Shown: positions 26,668 to 36,112 of the stretch, one piece after another
Layout: each line of letters starts with the position of its first letter
How positions within the stretch are numbered: position 1 is the first letter of the stretch
Source: Acinetobacter pollinis
Lineage (GTDB): Bacteria > Pseudomonadota > Gammaproteobacteria > Pseudomonadales > Moraxellaceae
Reading direction: 5' to 3'
DNA: 64,000 nucleotides
Assembly: GCF_015627175.1 (NCBI RefSeq)
Contig: NZ_VTDQ01000008.1
Span: 25,064-89,063 of the forward strand
The notes under the pieces: model-generated
Told to the model about the DNA's origin: nothing
What the model saw: only the letters and a program-made list of their open reading frames with translations
Database searches by the model: none
Program-made: the position numbers and the translations under genes

Positions 26668-28230
26668 ATGACAAATAATGATATTGTTCAAAAACTTTGG
26701 AATCTGTGTGATGTATTGCGCGACGACGGCATTAATTACTCAGATTATGTGACTGAACTGGTTTTATTATTATTTATTAAAATGGTTCATGAAAATACTG
26801 AAGCTGGCACTTTAAAGAGTCACCCTTTACCTGAAGGATGCCGTTGGGAAGATTTAAAAGGTAAATCTGGTCTAAATCTACTTAATGATTACAAGCGCAT
26901 TTTATTGAGTCTATCAACTGGTAAAGACCATGATGGAAAGCAGATTCATGAAGACCCTCTAATTTCTGCTATCTATGCAGATGCGCAGACACGTTTGCGA
27001 GAGCCACGCCATTTAGAACAAATGATTAAGACACTAGATCAGATTGATTGGTTTAGTGCTACGAAAGATGGTTTAGGTGATTTATACGAGGGTTTATTAG
27101 AAAAGAATGCATCTGAAACAAAATCTGGCGCAGGGCAATACTTTACACCACGTCCATTAATTAACAGCATGGTACGTTGTTTAAAGCCACAGGCTGGAGA
27201 AACAATTCAAGACCCTGCCGCGGGTACTGCTGGATTTTTAATTGCTGCTGACCAATATATTAAAGAACAAACAGATGATCTATATGATCTAAATGCACAG
27301 CAACAAACATTCCAAAAGAATAAAGCTTTTATTGGTGTTGAGCTTGTTCCAAGTACTCGCCGCTTAGCACTCATGAACTGTCTATTGCATGGCATGGAAG
27401 GTGATGATGAAGGTGTGATTCACCTGGGGAACTCTTTAGGGCAAATCGGAGCAAACTTGCCGAAAGTGGATGTAATTTTAGCAAACCCTCCATTTGGTAC
27501 ATCAAAAGGTGGAGAAGCTAGTATTACTCGTGATGATTTAACTTATCCAACCAGTAATAAACAATTAGCATTCTTACAACATATTTATCGTGGTTTAAAA
27601 CCGGGTGGGCGAGCAGCTGTTGTATTACCTGATAACGTTTTGTTTGAATCAGGTACAGGTACAGAAATTCGTCGGGATTTGATGAATAAGTGTAATCTGC
27701 ATACGATTTTGCGTCTACCGACAGGGATTTTTTATGCACAAGGTGTGAAAACGAATGTCTTGTTTTTTACGAAAGGCAGTGTTGAAGACAAATACCAAGA
27801 AGAAAATTGTACCAAGCAGGTTTGGGTCTATGATTTGCGCACAAATATGCCAAGTTTTGGTAAACGAACACCGTTTACAGAGCAACATTTAAAGCCATTT
27901 GAAGCGGTATATGGTGATGACCCTAAAGGTACTAGCCCAAGACAAGAAGGTGAATATAGTTTTGATGCTTTATCAATAGAGTTAGCAAATGACGATGCAA
28001 ACCGAAATGTAGATAAAGAGTTAGCTCATAGCCGTTGGCGCTGTTTTAGCCGTGAGTGGATTGCTAAGAACAAGGATGATTCATTAGATATTAGCTGGCT
28101 AAAAGATAAAGATAGTGTAGATGCTGCAAATTTACCTGAGCCTGAAGTTTTAGCGAGTGAGGCTAAAGAGGAACTGGTAGCTGCATTGGCTGAGCTAGAT
28201 TCGTTATTAGCTGCTTTAGGGGTTAATTGA
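26668..28230 (+). CDS. hsdM: Type I modification methyltransferase subunit (N6-adenine)
   Basis: A 520-aa DNA adenine methyltransferase. Motif I (QDPAAGTAGFLI) is near residue 181 and motif IV (NPPFGTSKGG) near 273. The N-terminal HsdM helical domain begins MTNNDIVQKLWNLCDVLRDDG. The conserved GAGQYFTPRPLI segment precedes motif I. The ATG at 26668 is preferred to the in-frame TTG at 26662. Its stop overlaps the start of hsdS by one base (TGATG), so expression is coupled. Confidence 0.94.
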   Translation: MTNNDIVQKLWNLCDVLRDDGINYSDYVTELVLLLFIKMVHENTEAGTLKSHPLPEGCRWEDLKGKSGLNLLNDYKRILLSLSTGKDHDGKQIHEDPLISAIYADAQTRLREPRHLEQMIKTLDQIDWFSATKDGLGDLYEGLLEKNASETKSGAGQYFTPRPLINSMVRCLKPQAGETIQDPAAGTAGFLIAADQYIKEQTDDLYDLNAQQQTFQKNKAFIGVELVPSTRRLALMNCLLHGMEGDDEGVIHLGNSLGQIGANLPKVDVILANPPFGTSKGGEASITRDDLTYPTSNKQLAFLQHIYRGLKPGGRAAVVLPDNVLFESGTGTEIRRDLMNKCNLHTILRLPTGIFYAQGVKTNVLFFTKGSVEDKYQEENCTKQVWVYDLRTNMPSFGKRTPFTEQHLKPFEAVYGDDPKGTSPRQEGEYSFDALSIELANDDANRNVDKELAHSRWRCFSREWIAKNKDDSLDISWLKDKDSVDAANLPEPEVLASEAKEELVAALAELDSLLAALGVN

Positions 28231-29762
28231 TGAGTCAGAAAGAATGGTTGCCTAATGGATGGGTGATAGCGAAGGTCGGTGATTATTTATTTTTGAAGAA
28301 TGGGTTTGCTTTTAAAAGTAATAGTTATGTTCAACCTAATGATGTGACATATCCTGTTATTCGCATTTCTGATATTGATGGCATGTATGCATCAGATGCG
28401 GATGCGATACACGTTTCGGACCCTGTGGTTGGGTTCGAAGTCTGTAAAGGCGATTTGCTGATAGCAATGTCTGGGGCAACAACCGGAAAAATTGGAGTAT
28501 ATAAAGGCAAAGAGCCAGCGTTCCAGAATCAGCGAGTTGGTAATTTAAAATTACGCTCAGATAAGTTAGGCAGTACGAGATTTAGGAACTATCTTATTGC
28601 TTCATTAAGCGAGAATATTCTTAAAGAGGCTTATGGTGGGGCACAGCCTAATATTTCGGGAAAAGCTATTGAGAATATGGAGATTCAACTCCCACCACTA
28701 GCCGAACAAAAAGTCATTGCAGATAAGCTTGATACCCTACTGGCTCAAGTAGAGAGCATTAAAGCTCGTTTAGAGCGGATCCCTGAGATTCTTAAACAAT
28801 TCCGTCAGTCTGTGCTTGCTGCTGCTGTGAGTGGGAAGTTGACGGAGGAGTGGAGAGGGAAACAATTAGGCAGTTCACCTATAACTCGAAAGGATATTTT
28901 AGAGGCTAGGAAATCACATTGGGAGCATGCGGAGTATCAGAGACTTTGTAGACAAGATAAGGTTCCAACTAATGAAAAATGGAAGGCAAAATATAAAGAT
29001 CCAGAATCTGTTCTGGATGAAGATTGCTTTGCACTACCTGCAGGCTGGTTGTGGACTAATCTCGGGGAGTTAGCTTGGAGTGTTAAAGATGGACCACACT
29101 TCAGCCCGAAATATACACAGGAAGGTGTCCCATTTATATCTGGTGGGAATATTACTGAAAAAGGAATTAATTTTACTCAATGTAAGTTTATTAGTAATGA
29201 GCTCCATGAAGAATTATCTAAAAGATGCAAGCCTGAAATAGGTGATATTCTTTACACGAAAGGGGGCACTACAGGAATTGCCTACTTTAATCAGGAAAGT
29301 AGGGATTTTAATGTATGGGTTCATGTTGCTGTCTTAAAAATAACAAACGTGATTGACGGGAATTATCTAGCGAAGGCTATGAATTCGAGTCATTGCTACC
29401 AATTGTCTCAGAGATATACTCATGGGGTGGGTAATCAGGATCTAGGTTTAACTAGGTTGATTAAAATTACAGTTCCAATTCCTCCTTTGGAGGAGCAATT
29501 GGAAATTATAAATCGAGTGGATCAGTTATTTAGCACTAGTGAGAGCATAGAGCAGCAAGTGCTGTCTGCTTTAGATCGTGTAAATAACCTTACTCAATCC
29601 ATCCTTGCCAAAGCATTTCGAGGAGAACTGACTGCTGAATGGCGTGAGGCTAATCCAGAGTTAATCAGTGGTGAAAATAGTGCTGAAGCATTGTTGGAAA
29701 GAATTAAAGCAGAACGTGAATTAGTTAAACCTGCTACAAAGCGTGGTCGAGGTAAAGCATAA
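28230..29762 (+). CDS. hsdS: Type I restriction specificity subunit
   Basis: A 510-aa specificity subunit with two target-recognition domains. The first (about residues 1-150) starts LPNGWVIAKVGDYLFLKNG; the second (about 265-410) starts LPAGWLWTNLGELAWSVKDG. Each is followed by the coiled-coil spacer typical of HsdS (PPLAEQKVIADKLDTLLAQV and PPLEEQLEIINRVDQLF) and the repeat LAKAFRGELTAEWR / LAAAVSGKLTEEWRG. The two halves recognise the two parts of a bipartite DNA site; the site cannot be deduced here. Its stop overlaps the next start (TAATG). Confidence 0.93.
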   Translation: MSQKEWLPNGWVIAKVGDYLFLKNGFAFKSNSYVQPNDVTYPVIRISDIDGMYASDADAIHVSDPVVGFEVCKGDLLIAMSGATTGKIGVYKGKEPAFQNQRVGNLKLRSDKLGSTRFRNYLIASLSENILKEAYGGAQPNISGKAIENMEIQLPPLAEQKVIADKLDTLLAQVESIKARLERIPEILKQFRQSVLAAAVSGKLTEEWRGKQLGSSPITRKDILEARKSHWEHAEYQRLCRQDKVPTNEKWKAKYKDPESVLDEDCFALPAGWLWTNLGELAWSVKDGPHFSPKYTQEGVPFISGGNITEKGINFTQCKFISNELHEELSKRCKPEIGDILYTKGGTTGIAYFNQESRDFNVWVHVAVLKITNVIDGNYLAKAMNSSHCYQLSQRYTHGVGNQDLGLTRLIKITVPIPPLEEQLEIINRVDQLFSTSESIEQQVLSALDRVNNLTQSILAKAFRGELTAEWREANPELISGENSAEALLERIKAERELVKPATKRGRGKA

Positions 29763-31402
29763 TGCGCTTACTTTCTTTAGAGCTTATTGGGGAATATAAG
29801 GGTTTAAAAGATCAGTATTGCGATTTTCGAAATACTGAAGGAAATATACTTGCATTAATCGGTTTAAATGGATCTGGTAAGTCGCAGCTTCTTGAGTTAA
29901 TAGCAGAAGCCTTTGCTTATTTAGAGCGATGGCAGCGTGAGGATTTTGTTGTACGAACTCCATTACCATTTGAAGTAAGAATGGAGTATGCAATAAAACA
30001 TCAGAATCAAACTGAAGACGTGATTTTGGTGAATATTAATAAGGATGAGGTCAAGTCTTATAAGCTTACTAATGATGGTGCACGACATCTATTGCTTTTA
30101 GTAGCTCCATTACCTGATTTTATTGTGGGATATGCTTCTGGGTTGAATGAAAATCTTCAACGTGCTTTTATGAAAAATTCTTTACAATATTTTGAAATTA
30201 AAAGAATAAGTGCACAGCGTCAAAAACTATTAACTGAGAATATTGATGAAGAGCAAGTTTCTGAAATTAATAAAAAATTTCTTAAGAAATACCCTCATAT
30301 ATTCGATAATCTCTACTCTGAAGATTATGATCAAGAGAACTATTTAAGTCTTAGGGAAGTTAACCCACAGCCAAGTAATCTTATATATTTGGATTACGAT
30401 AGCACAAGCCTTTTGTTGTTGAGTCTCGTTTTATTACCTTTAGAAAAAGTTGAACAGATATTAGGGGAGTTAGGCTTTAAATATCCTATAAAGGCTAAGA
30501 TTTATTATGATTTGAGATCGGGGGTTATCGATACAGATGCGATCCGTGATGTAAAAATGCTCGTACGGTCTGTTGAGGAAAATAATATAACTCCTATTGG
30601 AAATAGAACGACTAATGATCAATTTGATCAATATGAGTTAAATTTTCTAGCTGGTATAATTGAGCTTGATTTTAGTAATTCGAGTATTTTGAATAATTTA
30701 CGAGAAGCTAATTATCATGATCCTAGATCGTTTTTCCTAAGATTGTTGAAATTACAACAATTAGGGAATAAAAAATGGCCTATTACTAATAGAAGAAAGT
30801 TAGCTAAAGATGACTTTATTGAAACAGTTAAAACACCTTTGAAAACTCAGTTACCTTTAAGTATGGTTGAGCTGAGATTTCTGAACAATAAGAATCAGGA
30901 AGTATGTTTTGATGATCTTTCTGATGGTGAAGCTCAACTTATGCAGGTGTTAGCAGCTTCAACTATTTTTGGTCTTGGGCAGTCTCTCTTTTTATTTGAT
31001 GAACCGGAAACACATCTTAATCCTTCATGGCGAACTTACTTCCATACTTACCTTGAAAAAGCATTGAATCTAAATGATGAGGGAGTAGAAGATTCACAAA
31101 TATTTTTATCAACACATTCACCTTTTATGATTTCATCACTTAAAAAAGAAAATGTTTTCTTTTTTGAAAGAAATCATAATGGTTTGATTGATTTAAAACC
31201 AGTTAATGAAGAAACCTATGGTGCCTCTTTTGATGTGATTATTAAGAGATATTTTGGGCTGAAGTCTTTAATCTCTCATAGTGTCATTGATGAGATACGC
31301 GAGCAATTAAAGTTTGGTGATGCTCAAGCGAAGCAATGGATTGAAGATAATTTGGGTCTTTCAGCTGAACGTGCATATTTGATTAAAAAGTTGAGTGATT
31401 AA
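29762..31402 (+). CDS. ABC/OLD-like AAA ATPase, PtuA-like defence protein
   Basis: A 546-aa ATPase with an ABC-type head and a long insertion. Walker A GLNGSGKS is near residue 34, signature LSDGEAQ near 386, Walker B LFLFDEPETH near 409 and the H-loop STHSPF near 450. This layout, paired with an HNH nuclease gene directly downstream, resembles PtuA of the Septu (PtuAB) anti-phage system. It starts on the last base of the hsdS stop (TAATG) and ends in the same way against the HNH gene, so the restriction operon and the pair are translated together. The function is inferred from architecture: an ATP-dependent sensor controlling the nuclease. Confidence 0.75.
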   Translation: MRLLSLELIGEYKGLKDQYCDFRNTEGNILALIGLNGSGKSQLLELIAEAFAYLERWQREDFVVRTPLPFEVRMEYAIKHQNQTEDVILVNINKDEVKSYKLTNDGARHLLLLVAPLPDFIVGYASGLNENLQRAFMKNSLQYFEIKRISAQRQKLLTENIDEEQVSEINKKFLKKYPHIFDNLYSEDYDQENYLSLREVNPQPSNLIYLDYDSTSLLLLSLVLLPLEKVEQILGELGFKYPIKAKIYYDLRSGVIDTDAIRDVKMLVRSVEENNITPIGNRTTNDQFDQYELNFLAGIIELDFSNSSILNNLREANYHDPRSFFLRLLKLQQLGNKKWPITNRRKLAKDDFIETVKTPLKTQLPLSMVELRFLNNKNQEVCFDDLSDGEAQLMQVLAASTIFGLGQSLFLFDEPETHLNPSWRTYFHTYLEKALNLNDEGVEDSQIFLSTHSPFMISSLKKENVFFFERNHNGLIDLKPVNEETYGASFDVIIKRYFGLKSLISHSVIDEIREQLKFGDAQAKQWIEDNLGLSAERAYLIKKLSD

Positions 31403-32523
31403 TGCTTTTTAAATTACATCCAGATACCCCTAAATTTCAGGTTTTTGTACTTCTAAATCAGGAATTAATTTATTTCTTAAACAAATCTATAAATCAGCAA
31501 AGATTTGGAAGACGTCTATTTAGCTATACTCGTGTTGGTAAAGCATGTTGGGAAAATTCTAAGGCAAATGATCTCTCAGTAAAGAATGATTTAACTCGAG
31601 ATAAATTTCAAAAGTTATTTGAAAATTTAAAGAGAGAGATAGAGACTAATCGTCAACAGTTACATCGAGTGGTGATTGACAATCAAGATTTGTCTTCATT
31701 TTTTTCAACACCAGATCCTGCTTTGTTGAGCTTTCTTCGACCGGAAACTTTTAAAGCATTTAAAGTGTTGGCTGCTCATTTGTATGGAGCAACTAAAGAT
31801 CTACAGCCAATCATTGATGCAGCTGGTGGAGCAAATATTCATAGTCATTTTGAAGCTTTTCGTATAGATACTTTAAATGGAAATATTTGTAAGGCCTGTG
31901 GTATGGAAAAGCTTGCACCATTTAGAGCAAATATTGGTATAGAGAATCAATGGCGAGCAGATTACGATCATCAATTATGCAAATCTAAATATCCATTATT
32001 TGCAGTTCATCCTGATAATTTGATCCCACTATGTGATGTATGTAATCAAGATGCAAAAAAAGCAAAAGATTTATTTGTAGCGGAAGATACAAGTCTTAGA
32101 TATAGCTTCTACCCATTTAGCGAAGAAGCTCATAGTTACGTCTTATTAGAAATTGACAACTTAAAAGATCCTAATCCTAGCGTTAAAGTGAGTTGGAATA
32201 CGAGTGATAGTATTTGTATTAGTAAATTAGATACATGGGACAATATCTATGAAATTAAAAATAGAGTTGAAGGTGAGTTCCGTAATTTAGATCAGATTAT
32301 AGAAAATGAAATTCAGCCTGAGAACTATACTGAGTTTGAGCATGAAATAAGCAGAAAAGCTAGGGCTATATCGGATTCAATTCTTAAGAGCAAAACTTGG
32401 GCATATTGGTATCATAAATTTTTTTGTGTATTAGATTCAATTGATAAAGATGCTTTTTGGGAAAGAAGTAAATTTGTTCAAAGTATGGCAATGGATGGTG
32501 GGGATTATATTTTATTAGGATAA
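31402..32523 (+). CDS. HNH nuclease, PtuB-like
   Basis: A 373-aa protein whose middle holds a zinc-ribbon HNH nuclease: CKACG near residue 163, DYDHQLCK with the catalytic His near 191, then PDNLIPLCDVCNQDAKKAKD near 205-222. The N- and C-terminal parts are unrecognised helices. It is coupled to the ATPase gene by a TAATG overlap. In Septu systems the HNH partner cleaves nucleic acid once the ATPase is triggered; the same role is inferred here. It is longer than typical PtuB proteins (about 200-300 aa), so it may be a divergent branch. Confidence 0.75.
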   Translation: MLFKLHPDTPKFQVFVLLNQELIYFLNKSINQQRFGRRLFSYTRVGKACWENSKANDLSVKNDLTRDKFQKLFENLKREIETNRQQLHRVVIDNQDLSSFFSTPDPALLSFLRPETFKAFKVLAAHLYGATKDLQPIIDAAGGANIHSHFEAFRIDTLNGNICKACGMEKLAPFRANIGIENQWRADYDHQLCKSKYPLFAVHPDNLIPLCDVCNQDAKKAKDLFVAEDTSLRYSFYPFSEEAHSYVLLEIDNLKDPNPSVKVSWNTSDSICISKLDTWDNIYEIKNRVEGEFRNLDQIIENEIQPENYTEFEHEISRKARAISDSILKSKTWAYWYHKFFCVLDSIDKDAFWERSKFVQSMAMDGGDYILLG

Positions 32524-32675
32524 ATATAATTTATTAATTGTGAATTCTAGCATTTTTCCTAACATCATGATTCTATTTAACTATGAGCGATCTAGGCCTA
32601 TAAAATCAAATGGAATCGGCTTGGGCATGTCTAAAAGTATTCTACATATTGTGTTTACATACCATGAGGTGAAGG

Positions 32676-33128
32676 GTGTATCTTTTTTTAGATTGTGAAT
32701 TTAATGGTTGGCATGATCAAGGTACTGGTGAACTGATTTCATTAGGCTTGGTATCTGCTGATGATAAATATGAATTTTATGAGGCGGTTGGATGCAAAAA
32801 TCCAAGTCCCTTTGTTTTGCAACATGTCATACCAATTTTAGGGCAATCTACCATTCCCATGTGGGAGTTGGTTGATAAGCTGTGTAGTTTCTTATGGGAA
32901 GTGAATAATCAAGAGGAGGGCTGCATCACGATCGTGGCTGATTACCCTTCAGATATAGAGTTATTTAACCGTATTTTGCTATTGGGGCAGGGGCAATGTA
33001 TTAATGTACCTGTATTGAACTTTATGCTTGATTTATCACTGAGTACAAAAAATTCCACAATTCCTCATAATGCGTTAGCGGACGCTAGAGCTTTAAGCCA
33101 AGATTATGCATTAAAGTATCTTCAGTAA
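32676..33128 (+). CDS. DEDD-type 3'-5' exonuclease (RNase H fold), small
   Basis: A 150-aa single-domain protein. The first acidic motif is FLDCEFNG near residue 4, a central Asp lies in VADYPSDIELF near 93, and the last motif is HNALADARALSQDY near 130, matching DEDDh exonucleases and close to the small exoribonuclease-like (Rv2179c-type) family. It starts at a GTG behind GAGGTGAAGG, 152 nt after the HNH gene. It may belong to the defence cargo; substrate (RNA or DNA) unknown. Confidence 0.7.
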   Translation: MYLFLDCEFNGWHDQGTGELISLGLVSADDKYEFYEAVGCKNPSPFVLQHVIPILGQSTIPMWELVDKLCSFLWEVNNQEEGCITIVADYPSDIELFNRILLLGQGQCINVPVLNFMLDLSLSTKNSTIPHNALADARALSQDYALKYLQ

Positions 33129-33137
33129 GTTTTAAAA

Positions 33138-33174
33138 TAAGTGTGCATTGGCATACATATCCAATTCACACTTA
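33138..33174. terminator. Long hairpin between convergent cargo and tniQ genes
   Basis: TAAGTGTG-c-ATTGG pairs with CCAAT-t-CACACTTA around a 9-nt loop, giving a 13-bp stem with one mismatch. There is no strong T-tract, so termination efficiency is uncertain. Confidence 0.6.
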
Positions 33175-33196
33175 AGGTGTAATTCAACAGAGCTTT

Positions 33197-35164
33197 CTAT
33201 AAGTTTCTGGGCTTTATTCGTTGAACATCTGATCTCTTAAAAAGACGTATTGGAGTTCCTGTTCCAAGATAAATAGGTTGGATCAGTCCCTGAGTTTGTA
33301 AATTGGTAATATGTGAGTGAGGCATACCTAGTAATTTACTGGCTTCAGCTCCCGTCATATAGGTTTCTTTCAACTTAAGTACTTCATCGACATCTTTTTG
33401 CTGAACGAGTTTCCAATACACCAGATTTTCTACCGTCAAAAAACCAGATTTGCACCAATATTCTCCTAACCAATTCACTGAGCAATTGAGTAGCTTTGCT
33501 GCTTGCTTAGTGGATATTGAGTTTTCACTCAGCAATTTATGCTTTAGTCGAAGGACGGATACTTTGGGAATTTTAATGGACAAAGGATAATTGGCATCTT
33601 TAACGAGAATTCCTTTTTTAATCAAAACAGAAACTTTATTGGGACTAATGTTTAAGTGTTCTGCTGCTTCGTTTAATGAGAAAAAATCTTGCTTTGTTTT
33701 TAGTGGAGTAAAGCTTTTTTTAGGCCTACCTGTACGAGTAGGATACTGTATTATTTTTTCAAGATCAGATTTTCTTAGGTGATTAACAGAGCTCATAAGA
33801 TATATATTTACTGGGGAAGCATCGATATGTGGGCCTCGAATAGGAACAATCCCTATGCTTGCTAGTTTTTCAACAAGATTTGTTGGATTAATGTCTAGTT
33901 TCTTTGCAATTGTTGAGGCTAGAATATATTCACTCTTAAAAATTTCGAGTTTTGTAAAAGAATATCCTTCTGCTGCTTTAGCATCATTAGATAATCTGTC
34001 CAAATCAAACCATCCCGTATTTGCTAATTTACGTGCAGTTTCATAATTTATGTCGAGAATATTTAAAATTTCCTTTAAATCTAATTGCTTGGGATGAAGA
34101 TGGATTTCCTTGGTACGTGGTTTCCGTAATAAATTTTTATGTCTGTTTAATATTAAAAATTTTTCAATCGATTGGCTAGGAATAACATCATAGTAATGAT
34201 TAATATCACCTAGTTTTAGAAAATCTTGCTCAATCCAATCTTCGAGTGTGTTATGAGTAACTCCTAAAACAAGTTGTAATTCACGTTTTTTTACCCCAAA
34301 GATATGACTTTTATCACTTGGGGTATATGTATGGCATTTTGCCTCAACTAAAGCTGCATAATTTTTAAAAAATCTAGAATGTTTCAAAAATGGGAGCAAT
34401 TGGATTCTTGGATGAGCTAGGTTAATTCTTTGATTAATCAAAGTACTTAAGCTAATGATGGATTGATTATGATTATTAAAATATTCGTATACCAGTTCTA
34501 ATGTAGTTTCATTATCTATAACGTTATCAAGCTCAAAAAAACCTCGTATTGCTAGCCAAAAGGCAGTGAAATATTGAAAGAAATCGTTCGAATCATGATT
34601 AAGCATTTCAACAAACCAACTGATGACTCGTATTGAACTACATTCAATCTTAGGTGCATCTTGCAATAGCGCATGGCAATGACGGCACTTTGTCACTCCT
34701 GAGCTAAGCGATATTGAGGATCTACATTGATAACATTTATCCACAAGGAAAATAGAGTGTATTGGACATGCATATAAGGGTTGTAAAAGCCAAATTTTTT
34801 TAAAAAATGTCTGTTCTTCTAAGCATTGTGGGCAATAGGAACAAGGATAGTATTTTAATAAATCTTCATGTAGTTCTATATTGCTCCATTTTCTCGCTGA
34901 TCGGCTCGTGGGGCCAGCTTTTACAAAGGCAAGACTTTGATGATTTGGGTCAATATTAAGTAGTTGTAAGACATATTTAAAACGCGGAAGATCTGCTAAT
35001 CTACAATTCGGTGCGCTTTTTGCCAAGAAATGGCGCTGCTCTTTATTAATTAATCTCTCGATAGATGAATGTCTATTAAGCTCAGCCACTCTAGCTAAGA
35101 AGCTCACTGCCGATTCGCCATCATAAGGAATGGGATGAATAAGAAGGTTGCTAACTGATGTCAT
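33197..35164 (-). CDS. tniQ: TniQ/TnsD-family target-selection protein
   Basis: A 655-aa target selector of a Tn7-like transposon. The N-terminal TniQ domain starts LIHPIPYDGESAVSFLARV. Zinc ligands are visible at Cys108, 111, 114, 133, His136, and Cys144, 147, 160 and 163 (CPQC, CPIH, CYQC, CRHC). The C-terminal half has several short helix-turn-helix units, including FFSLNEAAEHLNISPNKVS, STKQAAKLLNCSVNWLG and MTGAEASKLLGMPHSHITNL. This is longer than Tn7 TnsD (about 508 aa), and the extra HTH units fit sequence-specific target binding. The ATG overlaps the tnsC stop (ATGA). Unlike tnsA, tnsB and tnsC it is intact. Confidence 0.85.
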   Translation of the reverse strand: MTSVSNLLIHPIPYDGESAVSFLARVAELNRHSSIERLINKEQRHFLAKSAPNCRLADLPRFKYVLQLLNIDPNHQSLAFVKAGPTSRSARKWSNIELHEDLLKYYPCSYCPQCLEEQTFFKKIWLLQPLYACPIHSIFLVDKCYQCRSSISLSSGVTKCRHCHALLQDAPKIECSSIRVISWFVEMLNHDSNDFFQYFTAFWLAIRGFFELDNVIDNETTLELVYEYFNNHNQSIISLSTLINQRINLAHPRIQLLPFLKHSRFFKNYAALVEAKCHTYTPSDKSHIFGVKKRELQLVLGVTHNTLEDWIEQDFLKLGDINHYYDVIPSQSIEKFLILNRHKNLLRKPRTKEIHLHPKQLDLKEILNILDINYETARKLANTGWFDLDRLSNDAKAAEGYSFTKLEIFKSEYILASTIAKKLDINPTNLVEKLASIGIVPIRGPHIDASPVNIYLMSSVNHLRKSDLEKIIQYPTRTGRPKKSFTPLKTKQDFFSLNEAAEHLNISPNKVSVLIKKGILVKDANYPLSIKIPKVSVLRLKHKLLSENSISTKQAAKLLNCSVNWLGEYWCKSGFLTVENLVYWKLVQQKDVDEVLKLKETYMTGAEASKLLGMPHSHITNLQTQGLIQPIYLGTGTPIRLFKRSDVQRIKPRNL

Positions 35165-36112
35165 GAGTACTCCTTTTTTAGAGTACTAGCTAGGCTTGAT
35201 AAAGACATTTCAAAAGGATTGGTTATTTGTTTACTGATAAATGACGTAATCCCTAGGTTCCAAGCCTGACCAAAGTCATTAATAGTTATGGTATTTCTAT
35301 TTTCTGCCAAAGCAATTGCCATGCTTTCACGTATCATGCTCATGACATAAGCATGATAGCCTTTCGTTGCCGTATATATTTGTACTCTCAATAGAAAGTT
35401 ATCAAAATCTGGCGCAAATGAAATTTGAATTTCTGATGCCCTATGACTAACTTCTTTGAGAAAAGGGTAAAGTGTTCCTGGCGAGGTTTGAGTTCCTAAA
35501 GTCAAAGGATTTAATTGATAGTGAAAAGGAAATCGCCTTGCGATTTGACTATCAACTTGAATGAGTTCAGCAAATTCAGGTAAACCAACGAGACAAAAGC
35601 TTATACCTGTTTCATTGACTAAGGTCTTAAGCCAATTGCCCACAGTAATGTTTAAACGTGTCGATGTTGCTTTGCGTTCAAATAAATGATGAAACTCATC
35701 TAGAAAAACAAGCTTGGTTTCACACTGTTGTAGTAAATAGCCTAACCGATCTGTTAGGTAGGAGGTTACCTGTGTAATGAGATGGATCCCCTAGCTTATG
35801 TAGCATTGTTATTGCTAAAGACTTCACGGTAGCTGGTGAAGGAACTTCAACATAGAATGCTGGAATAATCGTTTTTTTACGATCTTTTTCTACTTTGATG
35901 GATCGTGGCATTTGACTCACAATCGTATTACATAACGTTGTTTTCCCAAGACCACCTTTTGCCAGAAGCATACTTCCAATAGGTTCTTTGTAGGCGACAC
36001 TGCGCTCCGCACATTGTTGGATTCCATTAAACGCCTGCATGAATTCATCAGAAGTGATTACGATTTCGTTAAGCTGACTTACGTGTTCATAGATAGATTG
36101 ATTACTTATCAT
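35161..36112 (-). pseudogene. tnsC: tnsC/tniB-like transposition ATPase, frameshifted
   Basis: AAA+ regulator linking TniQ to the transposase. The first frame (from 36112) holds Walker A LAKGGLGKTTLC at residues 50-61. The reading frame shifts near 35772-35777, in a short CA-rich run, and continues in another frame with YLTDRLGYLLQQ, Walker B KLVFLDEFHHLFERKA, then VNETGISFCLVGLPEFAEL to the stop at 35161. The total length fits loss of two bases (or gain of one) from a 317-aa protein. As read, the first frame ends at 130 aa, before Walker B, so no active ATPase is made. The start overlaps the end of tnsB. Confidence 0.85.

Noticed and set aside
29762..31402. Simple ABC transporter ATPase
   Set aside because: No permease is nearby, a long insertion separates Walker A from the signature, and it is coupled to hsdS and an HNH nuclease gene.
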